DNA from: CAZBKJ01 sp964492495
GTDB taxonomy: Bacteria > Patescibacteriota > Microgenomatia > UBA1400 > UBA12028
NCBI GenBank assembly: GCA_964492495.1
Contig: CAZBKJ010000018.1
Span: forward strand, 1 to 25,843
Direction of reading: 5' to 3'
Length of the DNA: 25,843 bases
This document shows positions 1 to 7,942 of this stretch, piece after piece. Position numbers and translations under genes: made by a program. The notes beneath the pieces are model-generated. The model was not told the DNA's origin. It did no database searches and saw only the letters and a program-made list of their open reading frames with translations. The stretch's first letter is position 1; the number at the start of each line of letters is the position of its first letter.

Positions 1-702
1 GTGAATTGTTCCATCAAGCGTCGAGTCAGGATATGCATCGAGACGGACACGAACAGGAGTTCCTACGTTTACCTTCCCAATATCCACCTCATCAACTTCA
101 CCTTCAAAATAGAGTGTGCTTGGATCGACGATTTCAAAAATGTCGGAGGAGAGCACGGGGATACCTGAGGTTTGAATCGGAAGTCTAGTTATCACCCCAT
201 CAAATGGGGCTGTGAGAGCAGTATTTTTAATCGCAATATCGCGAATTTCCACATCAAGCACAGAATTATTTAAACTGAGTTGATCCTTCTGTGAAGTACG
301 TAGTACCCCGTTACTTGGAGCGATATCTTGTCGATCTTCTTTCCCCTGTTCAAAATCTAGTCGTTCTGCAACATAGTCGTTTAAGTCTTTTTGTAAATTC
401 TTTTGCAGATCTTGTTTATCAATACTTGCAATGAGTTGATTCTTCTTGACTGCCTGTCCTTCAGTGACCGGAAGTGAAACTACTTTTCCCCCAGCAAGAA
501 AGCGCATATTCGCTTTTTTTGTTGCATCCACTTTGCCTGAAACTTCTATTGTTTCTTCAATTCCTTCTGATGTTACCTGTAGTACCTCAAATTCTTCCCC
601 ACCTCCTCGTATTTTGAGAGCATAGACAAGAACAATGACACCGATTGCAATCAGTAGCAGAAAAATAAAGCGCTTGTTTTGAAATCGTTGTTTCCATTTC
701 AT
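1..702 (-). CDS. HlyD/MacA-like membrane fusion (periplasmic adaptor) protein, partial at window edge
   Basis: This reading frame stays open for 234 codons from an ATG at 702 to the left edge, so the stop and C-terminus are outside the window. The start reads MKWKQRF and is followed by one membrane segment (about residues 11-29). A lipoyl/biotinyl-like hairpin follows, with ISVxGxV-type text (IEVSGKVDATKKAN) and PVTEGQAVKKNQLIASID. Next comes a helical region (DLQKNLQKDLNDYVAERLDFEQ), the second lipoyl half (NTALTAPFDGVITRL), and a beta-barrel start (LYFEGEVDEVDIGKVNVGTPV). These are the standard parts of adaptors that join an inner-membrane transporter to an export path. On the minus strand the downstream gene, probably the transporter, would lie left of position 1. 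A TATACT hexamer (720-715) lies just upstream of the ATG. A second, separate adaptor gene occurs at 14715. Confidence 0.85.
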   Translation of the reverse strand, partial: MKWKQRFQNKRFIFLLLIAIGVIVLVYALKIRGGGEEFEVLQVTSEGIEETIEVSGKVDATKKANMRFLAGGKVVSLPVTEGQAVKKNQLIASIDKQDLQKNLQKDLNDYVAERLDFEQGKEDRQDIAPSNGVLRTSQKDQLSLNNSVLDVEIRDIAIKNTALTAPFDGVITRLPIQTSGIPVLSSDIFEIVDPSTLYFEGEVDEVDIGKVNVGTPVRVRLDAYPDSTLDGTIH

Positions 703-797
703 AGTGGTCGTTCTAGTATAGTCGATTGCCGCAATAAAAAAACCCCTCCTATTCTCCCTCTTGACCCAATTCGTCCGCGCTATTACCCTCATTTCTT

Positions 798-1103
798 ATG
801 ACAAAATATGCAAAATACTACCAGCAGATGTGGGAAGCACATGCTGATCTTCTCAAAAATTTTCAAACAATTCATGATGAATACAAATCAAATCAACGAA
901 GTACAAGCGCTAAAAAAAGTTTTGACTTGGTCGGAAAAGACGCCCGCAATGTGATGGAGAGTTGGGATCAACGCTTGTGTCAACAAATGGAACGAGGACA
1001 CAATGGCGTCTTCTCCTCAAAAGTAAGTGAGAAATTCTGGTTGGAAGTGAAAAAAGACTTTCCTTTGATTGATCTTGTTGGGGTAACTGTTGAGTTTGTC
1101 TAG
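798..1103 (+). CDS. small hypothetical protein, 101 aa
   Basis: I do not recognise a family. The protein is charged and aromatic, probably mostly helical (starting MTKYAKYYQQMWEAHADLL), with no signal peptide and no membrane segment, so it is probably cytosolic. The ATG at 798 is the only convincing start, with no clear Shine-Dalgarno sequence before it. It lies divergent to the adaptor gene and 66 bp before the first GH130 gene on the same strand, so it could lead that transcript. Supporting it as real: no competing frame covers this stretch and the residue use looks protein-like. An ACTCGC/GCGAGT hairpin follows at 1138-1153 without a U tract. Confidence 0.5.
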   Translation: MTKYAKYYQQMWEAHADLLKNFQTIHDEYKSNQRSTSAKKSFDLVGKDARNVMESWDQRLCQQMERGHNGVFSSKVSEKFWLEVKKDFPLIDLVGVTVEFV

Positions 1104-1169
1104 ACAGAAAACCAACTTAGAGTGTATGCTTGATTTAACTCGCCGAAGCGAGTGTAGTGTTGTTTGTAT

Positions 1170-3011
1170 ATGGAAAAAAAACTTATTGGCCTTGGAGTTC
1201 ATGCGAAGCCGCAACAAGTCACTCTTTTTTATAAAGAACAAATTGATCTTGACTGGAGACTGCATACAGCAACCTCAAATGATGGTACTGAACTTCATAC
1301 ACACCACGACCATCCGGTGATTCGTGACGAGCAAGGAAACGAAGTGTCTCCTCAGCTTCTTTCCTCTTTCTCTGTCTTTAACGAGGGTGATCAGACAAAA
1401 CTCTTGTACAAACGAACCGATACCTCGTCCTTTTATCTTGCAAAACAAGTAGTTGAAAGTGAGTTTGAGACAATCGCACAGTGTCAGGGTCAGCTTGATG
1501 CTGGAGTCATCGTCCCGAATGCAAAAATTGATGGAAAATATATTCAGTACACTGGCAATGATGGGATTCATTTTGCGACGTCTTCAGATGGAATTACTTG
1601 GGAGCGGTCAGCCAGACCGATCGTTTTTCCGCTCGATGACAAATATGGTCAGATGAGTTTATCTCCGCAGTTTACGATCGCCACAGTTTCTGGAATCTTA
1701 CTTATTTTCCTTGCCCGAGGAAAGGAAGCAAAAGGCGCATTTTACTCACTGCATGCTGTCTTTTTTGATCCCGAAGATCCGCAAAAAATTCTAAAAAAAT
1801 CTGAAGTGCTTTGGGAGCAATCCGAAGAATGGAATGCAGCACATGTCACACCAGTTGGGGTTGTCTACTTTGACAAAAAACTTATTTCCTATTGGGACTT
1901 TCATGAAGAAGGCTTATTTGCGGTCACCCATAAGACACTCAAGAATTTGCAAAGACCTCAGGTGAAAGCAACTGATTTGTTGCGCCTTACTCAAAACCCA
2001 CTGATCACACCAGAAACCGCGCACTACTGGGAATCAAAAGCGACGTTTAACCCCGCTGCGGTGACTATTGATGGGAAGGTGCATCTGCTCTACCGCGCCA
2101 TTGGCGATACTGATGTTTCCATGATGGGGTATGCCGTGAGTAACGATGCCGTGACATTTGACCGGCTTCGTAGCCCTGCATACATTCCCAGAGAACCATT
2201 TGAAGGTGCAGTCCGTCCTATCAACGAACGACCAACGATCAACGATTCATCTCCGTATATTTCGGGAGGTGGAGGTTGGGGTGGATGTGAAGATCCACGA
2301 CTGACTCAGATTGAAGACAAATTGCATTTAACGTATGTAGCCTACGATGGTTGGAGTGCACCTCGGGTTGCACTCTCATCCATAACAGTTGAAAATTTTG
2401 TGAAAAATGTATGGGATTGGGCAAAACCGGTCTTAATTTCAGCACCTGGAATGGTTGACAAAAATGCGGTCATTTTCCCTGAAAAAATCAACGGAAAGTA
2501 TGTTATTTTACATCGAGTGTTCCCGGATATCCTAGTTGATTTTGTTGATTCGCTCGATTTTGATGGTAACACGTACTTGAAAGGGGAGTTCAAAATTTCT
2601 CCAACAAGAACCGGTTGGGATAACCGAAAAATTGGTGCAGGTGCGCCTCCAATCAAAACCAAAGACGGTTGGTTGCTCATCTACCACTCTGTTGGGGAGT
2701 CTGATCCGGGTCGATACAAAATGGGAGCGATGCTGCTGGATCTGCAAGACCCGACGAAAGTACTTGCTCGTACTGTCTCACCCATACTTGCCCCCGATCA
2801 CGATCATGAGAACATTGGCTGGAAGGCCGGGGTTGCCTATCCATGTGGCGCTGTCGTTGTTGACAATATGCTCTATGTTTATTACGGTGGGGCAGATACA
2901 GTAGTGTGTGCAGCAATGGCCAATCTAGATAATTTCTTAGGTGAACTCAAAGACATGGGAACGCCAGCTCTACAACCTGTGAGTATTCATACCAAACACC
3001 AATTAGCATAA
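1170..3011 (+). CDS. GH130-type glycoside phosphorylase/hydrolase with an extra N-terminal propeller-like half
   Basis: About 613 residues with no signal peptide, so probably cytosolic. The C-terminal half (from about residue 270) is a full GH130 five-bladed propeller: NPLITPETAHYWESKATFNPA, YRAIGD, GCEDPRL, KNAVIFPEK, GAGAPPIKTKDGWLLIYH, and YYGGADTVVCAA. GH130 enzymes act on beta-mannosides, either as phosphorylases or as beta-1,2-mannosidases. The Tyr-His pair in WLLIYH matches the position usually needed by the phosphorylases, but the substrate cannot be read from sequence. The N-terminal half has propeller-like text (HFATSSDGITWER, HVTPVGVVYFDKKLISYWDF) but no EDPR motif, so it looks like a degenerate second propeller. 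I chose the ATG at 1170 over an in-frame TTG at 1164. A second GH130 gene follows after 56 bp, probably in one operon. Confidence 0.8.
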   Translation: MEKKLIGLGVHAKPQQVTLFYKEQIDLDWRLHTATSNDGTELHTHHDHPVIRDEQGNEVSPQLLSSFSVFNEGDQTKLLYKRTDTSSFYLAKQVVESEFETIAQCQGQLDAGVIVPNAKIDGKYIQYTGNDGIHFATSSDGITWERSARPIVFPLDDKYGQMSLSPQFTIATVSGILLIFLARGKEAKGAFYSLHAVFFDPEDPQKILKKSEVLWEQSEEWNAAHVTPVGVVYFDKKLISYWDFHEEGLFAVTHKTLKNLQRPQVKATDLLRLTQNPLITPETAHYWESKATFNPAAVTIDGKVHLLYRAIGDTDVSMMGYAVSNDAVTFDRLRSPAYIPREPFEGAVRPINERPTINDSSPYISGGGGWGGCEDPRLTQIEDKLHLTYVAYDGWSAPRVALSSITVENFVKNVWDWAKPVLISAPGMVDKNAVIFPEKINGKYVILHRVFPDILVDFVDSLDFDGNTYLKGEFKISPTRTGWDNRKIGAGAPPIKTKDGWLLIYHSVGESDPGRYKMGAMLLDLQDPTKVLARTVSPILAPDHDHENIGWKAGVAYPCGAVVVDNMLYVYYGGADTVVCAAMANLDNFLGELKDMGTPALQPVSIHTKHQLA

Positions 3012-3067
3012 AAAACACACTGTCGAGATGTCCTTGTATAGGTAACTCTCGTATCAGCTACCCACGT

Positions 3068-4993
3068 ATGGTTACTATCACGAGACTTCCCCAAAACCCA
3101 ATTCTCATCCCCAATCACATGAATGCCTGGGAAGCAGAAGCTGTATTTAATCCTTGTGTCGTAAAAGTAGACAATACCTATCACTGTGTGTACCGAGCAT
3201 TGTCATCGCTTGGAAAATATGGTGACGTTATGATGCAACAAAGCACTATTGGGTACGTCAAAAGCACTGATGGTATTCACTTTGAAGATCGCAAACAACT
3301 TTTGTGTCCTGAGTACGATTGGGAAAAATATGGATGTGAAGATCCACGAATCGTGTGTATTGATGGGACGTATTACATTACCTATACTGCCCTTTCTACA
3401 TTCCCATTTTCTGCCGATGGAATAAAAATTGCGATCGCAAAAACCAAAGACTTCGTGACGTTTGAAAAGCAAACCGTCACACCATTTAATAGCAAAGCGA
3501 TGGTGATGTTCCCACAAAAGATCAATGGAAAATTCGCAGCATTTCTCACTGTCCACACAGACATGCCTCCGGCAAAGATTTGCTACGCCGAGTTTGAAAG
3601 AGAAGAAGATATGTGGTCAAAAGAGTACTGGGATGAGTGGTATAAAAATCTTGACTCCCATACCATTGATCTACTTCGTTCTCCAGATGACCAGGTTGAA
3701 GTCGGAGCACCACCAGTTCTCACAGCTGATGGCTGGCTCTTTATCTATTCATACATTTCAGGGTATAAGAGTGATCGAAAGACTTTTGGAATTGAGGCAA
3801 TTCTCTTTGATAGTAAGGAGCCAAGGAAAATTATTGCTCGTACAGAGCAGCCGTTTATGCTACCTGAGATGTCGTATGAGAAGCAGGGCATTGTGCCAAA
3901 TATTGTGTTCCCAACCGGAGCATTGATTGATAACGATTCCCTTTTTATTGCATATGGAGCTGCAGATACGACATGTTGTGTTGCGAGTTGTAGTGTTAGT
4001 AAGTTACTTGATCGTCTCCACCTCATTTCGTCACATCCAACAAAAATCATTACCGCCCAAAAACCACCAGTGGTTCGACCCGAAACCAATCCTATCCTGT
4101 CCCCAATTCCTGAACACACTTGGGAAAATAAATATACACTCAACCCTGCAGCAATTGAGATCGATGGAAAAGTATACATTCTCTACCGTGCAATGGGGGA
4201 TGAAGACACCTCTACTGTCGGACTGGCTGTCAGTTCTGATGGAATACATATTGATGAGCGATTACCAGAGCCTATCTATGTCCCACGAGATGATGAAGAG
4301 ATCAAAAAACGACCAGGGAACTCTGGCTGTGAAGATCCACGATTGACTCGTATAGGCGATACAATCTACATGTGTTACACCGCCTATGATGCCCAAAGTA
4401 CCACAAAAGCTGCCCTAACTTCTATTAGCGTATCGGATTTTGTGAGCAGACAATGGAACTGGTCGCGACCACTGATCATCACTGATCCAAGACAAAACAA
4501 CAAAGATGTGGTGCTATTTCCAGAAAAGATTCGTGACCAATATTACTTCTTCCACCGACTTGATCCTGACATGTGGATCGATGCAGTCGAAGACATTGAG
4601 TTTGTCAAAAAGAACTATCTCACTGGAACCATCTTTATGGAGCCACGAAAAGGGAAGTGGGATGACATAAAAATCGGCATCTCCTGCCCTCCAATCAAAA
4701 CTGAGAAAGGGTGGCTTGTTATCTACCATGGTATTTCATCAGTGGATAGAAAATACAGACAAGGAGTAGTACTGTGTGATCTCGAATATCCTGATCACAT
4801 TCTTGCTCGTCTGGATGAACCTATCCTAGAGCCAGATGCACCATATGAAAATAATGGCGTCAGACCTGGAACGACATTTGTTTGTGGAGGCATCGTCAAA
4901 GACGGAAAACTCTTTCTCTACTACGGTGGCGCTGATCAATATACAGCTGTTGCGACGATAGAGATGGAAAAGTTACTTAATTCCTTAAGTTGA
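3068..4993 (+). CDS. tandem double-domain GH130 protein
   Basis: 641 residues made of two GH130 propellers. Domain 1 (about 1-315) has NPILIP, FNPCVVKVDNTYHCVYRA, GCEDPRI, MVMFPQKINGKF, VEVGAPPVLTADGW and YGAADTTCCVAS. Domain 2 (about 335-641) has NPILSP, LNPAAIEIDGKVYILYRAMGDED, GCEDPRL, DVVLFPEK, CPPIKTEKGWLVIYHG and YYGGADQYTAVAT. Family members are usually single-domain and about 300-400 residues, so this is a fusion. Domain 2 keeps the YHG motif, while domain 1 reads YSY there, which may mean only domain 2 is a full catalyst. No signal peptide is visible. The probable role is cytosolic processing of mannosides together with the upstream GH130 gene. Its 3' end overlaps the convergent gene by 17 bp. 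Confidence 0.85.
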   Translation: MVTITRLPQNPILIPNHMNAWEAEAVFNPCVVKVDNTYHCVYRALSSLGKYGDVMMQQSTIGYVKSTDGIHFEDRKQLLCPEYDWEKYGCEDPRIVCIDGTYYITYTALSTFPFSADGIKIAIAKTKDFVTFEKQTVTPFNSKAMVMFPQKINGKFAAFLTVHTDMPPAKICYAEFEREEDMWSKEYWDEWYKNLDSHTIDLLRSPDDQVEVGAPPVLTADGWLFIYSYISGYKSDRKTFGIEAILFDSKEPRKIIARTEQPFMLPEMSYEKQGIVPNIVFPTGALIDNDSLFIAYGAADTTCCVASCSVSKLLDRLHLISSHPTKIITAQKPPVVRPETNPILSPIPEHTWENKYTLNPAAIEIDGKVYILYRAMGDEDTSTVGLAVSSDGIHIDERLPEPIYVPRDDEEIKKRPGNSGCEDPRLTRIGDTIYMCYTAYDAQSTTKAALTSISVSDFVSRQWNWSRPLIITDPRQNNKDVVLFPEKIRDQYYFFHRLDPDMWIDAVEDIEFVKKNYLTGTIFMEPRKGKWDDIKIGISCPPIKTEKGWLVIYHGISSVDRKYRQGVVLCDLEYPDHILARLDEPILEPDAPYENNGVRPGTTFVCGGIVKDGKLFLYYGGADQYTAVATIEMEKLLNSLS

Positions 4994-5450
4994 CACCTGA
5001 ACGCAGGCGGTCTTTTTCAGTAATTATCCTATCGAAGACAACAAGATACTGCGAAAAATTATCAAATTCGAAAATACTGGGATCCCAAAGTCTTTTGTTT
5101 TCATTGGAACTTTTGGTTTTTATATCTGGAGAAGCAGGTAACGGTTTTTGAAGCTCAGCTTGTTGTGCCATACGCATGTCCTTTCTCGACACTTTTGTAA
5201 TTGATGAAATCATACTCCTTTCGTTCTCCTTTTGCCGGATAGTTTCATCACCAGTCCACGCATACCATGAGTTATAGATGAGTACGCAAAACCAGATAAC
5301 AAATTCGTGTTTTATCTGGAAAAACCAAAACTGCCAAAATTCTCGAGTCAGACTCAACATCATGTTTTGTATAAAAGGTCGTTCAGGTACTGTTGTAGTA
5401 GGTATCACTACGCTAAAAACGGTTTCGTCTGAACAATGATTGTGCGACAT
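4977..5450 (-). CDS. orphan hypothetical protein with one hydrophobic segment
   Basis: I do not recognise a family. From the ATG at 5450 it is 157 residues (MSHNHCSDE...), and an upstream ATG at 5477 would add nine residues. A strongly aromatic stretch around residues 35-63 (FWQFWFFQIKHEFVIWF, then CVLIYNSWYAW) could be a membrane segment or an interfacial helix. A charged, Lys/Ser/Pro-rich tail follows. A weak purine-rich AGAGAG precedes the 5450 ATG, and a TAATAC hexamer at 5484-5479 suits that start. It overlaps the end of the tandem GH130 gene tail to tail and is divergent from the lipoprotein gene. Without this gene, 4994-5546 would be empty. Confidence 0.45.
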   Translation of the reverse strand: MSHNHCSDETVFSVVIPTTTVPERPFIQNMMLSLTREFWQFWFFQIKHEFVIWFCVLIYNSWYAWTGDETIRQKENERSMISSITKVSRKDMRMAQQAELQKPLPASPDIKTKSSNENKRLWDPSIFEFDNFSQYLVVFDRIITEKDRLRSGVNLRN

Positions 5451-5501
5451 GAACTCTCTTTTTTTCTTAAAGCCCATAGTATTACTGCGTTACACTTGTT
5501 G

Positions 5502-5546
5502 ATTATCTTCAGTTTCTTTTCAGAATTTTTTTTGTATAGTACAGCA
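5502..5546 (+). promoter_or_regulatory. promoter with TTCAG-N6-TTCAG operator, site A (lipoprotein hydrolase)
   Basis: TTCAG occurs at 5508-5512 and again at 5519-5523, an 11-bp period. A TATAGT -10-like hexamer sits at 5535-5540, 11 bp after the second half-site. No -35 is needed if the box recruits an activator, as at PhoB/OmpR-type promoters. The ATG at 5547 is 12 nt from the start of the -10, so the transcript should be leaderless or nearly so. The same arrangement precedes four other transcription units in this window. Confidence 0.6.
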
Positions 5547-6442
5547 ATGCGATTTATTGCCTTCTTTTTTGTGGCTCTCCTACTTGCTTCCTGTGCCAAA
5601 ACTCCACAGGTGCCCTCTTCAAATGATGCGATGGAAAATGGAGAAAGTGATTCCCTACTAGAAGCAGGAACAAACAGAGTACAAACCAATGACCTTCAGA
5701 TCGAAGTCATGCGAAAAAAAGAGTATCCAGGAAGTGATATTACTTTTGAGCAAAAACTTCCTGATGGAAGCAACTATACCCGTCATGTTGTCAGCTACTT
5801 GTCAGAGGGCTACAAGATTTATGCACTCATGACAATTCCCAAAGCAAAAAAACCCGAGACTGGCTTCCCTGTCATTGTATTTAATCATGGGTACATACAG
5901 CCTTCCGTCTACCGTACGACTGAAAAATACGTTGCCTACCAAGATGCGTTCGCACGCGCTGGATACATTACCTTCAAATCTGACTACAGAGGTCATGGAA
6001 GTTCAGAGGGGCTTGCTGAGGGCGGTTATGGATCACCTGGGTATACAGTTGATGTGTTAAACGCGACGACTTCACTGAAAAACTATCCGGATACAGATAA
6101 AAATCGCATTGGTATGTGGGGGCACAGTATGGGTGGATACATTACGCTTCGAGCTATGGTGATCGATCCCGACATTAAGTCAGGGAATATTTGGGCTGGA
6201 GTTGTGGGCTCGTATCCAGATTTACTCAATAATTGGCGCAGACGAAATACTGCGAGTCCCAGTCCATCTGGCTCCCCGACAAACAGAAATTGGCGAAATA
6301 CNNNNNNNNNNNNNNNNNNNNNNNAGAAGCTGGAATGGAATCAACGTTATTTGTCTATCAAGGAGATGATCACAACCTTGCGAACAATTTACGAACCGCA
6401 CTCAATCGCTCGGTCGATTTCTTTAACAGAACGTTGAAATAA
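5547..6442 (+). CDS. alpha/beta hydrolase (S9-like peptidase/esterase) lipoprotein, interrupted by a scaffold gap
   Basis: The start at 5547 gives a lipoprotein signal (MRFIAFFFVALLLASC) with lipobox LASC, so the mature protein should be lipid-anchored outside the cytoplasm. Upstream in-frame ATGs would bury this signal. The hydrolase core shows an oxyanion-type FNHGYIQ, SDYRGHGSSEG, the nucleophile elbow GHSMGGY (Ser) and a final GDDHN with the likely catalytic His. The acidic triad residue is not visible. The reading frame differs on the two sides of the 23 N (6302-6324): frame of 5547 before, frame of 6233 after (EAGMESTLFVYQGDDHN to FFNRTLK). The real gene is therefore probably intact but missing sequence in the assembly. 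Site A (TTCAG repeats) controls it. Confidence 0.8.
6302..6324. other. scaffold gap (23 N)
   Basis: A run of 23 unknown bases lies inside the lipoprotein hydrolase. The frame shifts across it and the part of the fold holding the acidic catalytic residue is absent, so the stated length is almost certainly not the real length. The flanks share no obvious overlap. Confidence 0.95.
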
Positions 6443-6459
6443 ATCTTGTAGATTTGACG

Positions 6460-7191
6460 TTAGAAATGAAAGAGCGTGCCGACAACATACGCTATAACAG
6501 CAGCGCATCCACCTAAGATCAATGTCTCACCTAACGAGCGAACAAAGCCTTGTCGAGATATCTTCCAACGAAGAAGTCCAAGTGCGGTAAGCGCAAACGC
6601 AGTCGCAATGCAGGAAAAAAGAAAGACTGATCCATTTTCCCGAAACAACACATATGGAATAAGCGGAATTAAACCAAAGCAAACAAATGAAAGGCCCGTT
6701 GCAGTTGCCATTAGAATGTTGCTCTGATTTTCAGGATTTGGAATTTCCAGTTCGTGATTCATCATGAAATCGAGCCAATAGTTTTCATTTTTCTGATAGA
6801 TTGCTGTGAGTGTCATTGCATCTTGTGAGGTAAAACCTTTCTCTTCCAAAATTTTCCTGGTCTCTTCAATTTCTTCTTGTGGGTTCTGTTGAATTTCTCG
6901 TCGTTCTTTTCTCTTTCTGTTTTTGTAGACATCAACCTCCGAACGTGACGACAAAAAATTTCCCAAACTCATGGAAACACCGTCAGCCAATAGATTGGCA
7001 AATCCAAACAGGAGCACCGTGATGATCGGGAGTGACACAGAATTGGATGACTGGGATCCCACAAATCCGGCAACGACCGCGAATGTAGTGACAATTCCAT
7101 CGGTGCCACCGTACACAATCTCTTTGAGATAGGTAGAAAAAGCCGAAACGGTAAAATGTTCTTGATGTGGGGATTCTGGAGTTGAATTCAT
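6460..7191 (-). CDS. VIT1/CCC1-family divalent metal transporter
   Basis: 243 residues. The first membrane region carries the family signature YGGTDGIVTTFAVVAGF. It is followed by GFANLLADGVSMSLGNFLSSRSE, then a hydrophilic Glu-rich cytoplasmic segment (EIQQNPQEEIEETRKILEEKGF, later NYWLDFMMNHELE) that matches the metal-binding domain between the second and third membrane helices. Three more hydrophobic segments follow (about residues 160-240). The family moves Fe2+ or Mn2+ out of the cytosol, usually by proton exchange. The gene is convergent with the lipoprotein hydrolase, 17 bp apart, with no terminator visible between them. A TACAAT hexamer at 7205-7200 lies 14 nt from the ATG, suggesting a leaderless or very short leader transcript. 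Confidence 0.88.
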   Translation of the reverse strand: MNSTPESPHQEHFTVSAFSTYLKEIVYGGTDGIVTTFAVVAGFVGSQSSNSVSLPIITVLLFGFANLLADGVSMSLGNFLSSRSEVDVYKNRKRKERREIQQNPQEEIEETRKILEEKGFTSQDAMTLTAIYQKNENYWLDFMMNHELEIPNPENQSNILMATATGLSFVCFGLIPLIPYVLFRENGSVFLFSCIATAFALTALGLLRWKISRQGFVRSLGETLILGGCAAVIAYVVGTLFHF

Positions 7192-7236
7192 AAGAGCTCA
7201 TTGTATCTCATCTGCACCTACGATTTCTAGGGTTTC

Positions 7237-7266
7237 TTGATTTTCTCGTTCGCTTCATGACACAAT
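7237..7266 (+). promoter_or_regulatory. candidate promoter of the anchored beta protein
   Basis: TTGATT (7237-7242) and CACAAT (7261-7266) are separated by 18 bp. The ATG at 7273 is 12 nt from the start of the -10, again compatible with a leaderless message. No TTCAG repeat is present, so this looks like a constitutive type. Confidence 0.4.
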
Positions 7267-7272
7267 GGGTTT

Positions 7273-7923
7273 ATGAGCTCTTTCTTGAAAATTTCGCTTG
7301 GAGTATGCCTTGTGCTTATCATTGGAAACCTTGTCATTCTCAATGTGTTTTTCTTTCAGCAAAGAAATGAAGAAAAAATTGTCACAAACTCTGTACCACT
7401 GAGTACACCAGAGTCATTTCCGATGGATGGATGCGGACCAGCATGTCAGCGCGTACTTGAACGAAAAATAGAAAACATCGCGGATGCAGTTGCGACTATC
7501 GCTGCACTACCACAACCAAGTACAAGCACAACGAAAGCAACAGCAACCAAAGCACCTCAACCTTTAGAAAACTACGTTCCACTTGGAACAGGATCGACAA
7601 CAAATAATGAATGGGAAGATATTTCAGGGGCAGAAGGTTATATCAATACGCAAAGTTACCCAAACATTTCAACAGTTTATTTTGAGACGAGTCTGCGAAT
7701 TCCTACAAAGAATGGCCGTGTGTATGCTCGCTTATACAATGTCACTGACAAACATCCTGTTTGGAATTCAGAAGTTTCGACAGATCAGGATAAGAGTACA
7801 TTTGTAGGTTCCTCTCCTATTACATTGGATGCTGGAAATAAAGTCTATCGTGTTCAGATGAAAACAACGCTTCAGTACGAGTCAATTCTCGACTTTGCCC
7901 GGGTAAAAATAATCACCAAGTAA
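7273..7923 (+). CDS. membrane-anchored extracytoplasmic protein, beta-rich C-terminal domain
   Basis: 216 residues. An N-terminal hydrophobic helix (about residues 5-30, SLGVCLVLIIGNLVILNVFFF) anchors it. A linker follows with a Cys pair (GCGPACQ), a short helical stretch and a Ser/Thr/Ala/Pro-rich spacer (about 80-105). The C-terminal domain (about 108-216: YVPLGTGSTTNNEW, VYFETSLRIPTKNGRVYARLYNVTD, VYRVQMKTTLQYES) looks like a beta-sandwich. I recall similar domains in CPR proteins of unknown function, but no precise role can be named. It ends 19 bp before the DUF457 gene and may be co-transcribed with it. Confidence 0.7.
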   Translation: MSSFLKISLGVCLVLIIGNLVILNVFFFQQRNEEKIVTNSVPLSTPESFPMDGCGPACQRVLERKIENIADAVATIAALPQPSTSTTKATATKAPQPLENYVPLGTGSTTNNEWEDISGAEGYINTQSYPNISTVYFETSLRIPTKNGRVYARLYNVTDKHPVWNSEVSTDQDKSTFVGSSPITLDAGNKVYRVQMKTTLQYESILDFARVKIITK

Positions 7924-7942
7924 TCCTAGATTCACAAATAGT

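Noticed and set aside
1138..1153. ACTCGC/GCGAGT hairpin as a terminator between the small protein and the GH130 gene
   Set aside because: Short stem with no following T run; could be chance or an mRNA structure.
3745..4179. Long minus-strand reading frame inside the tandem GH130 gene
   Set aside because: Antisense shadow of a strongly supported coding region with no recognisable motifs.
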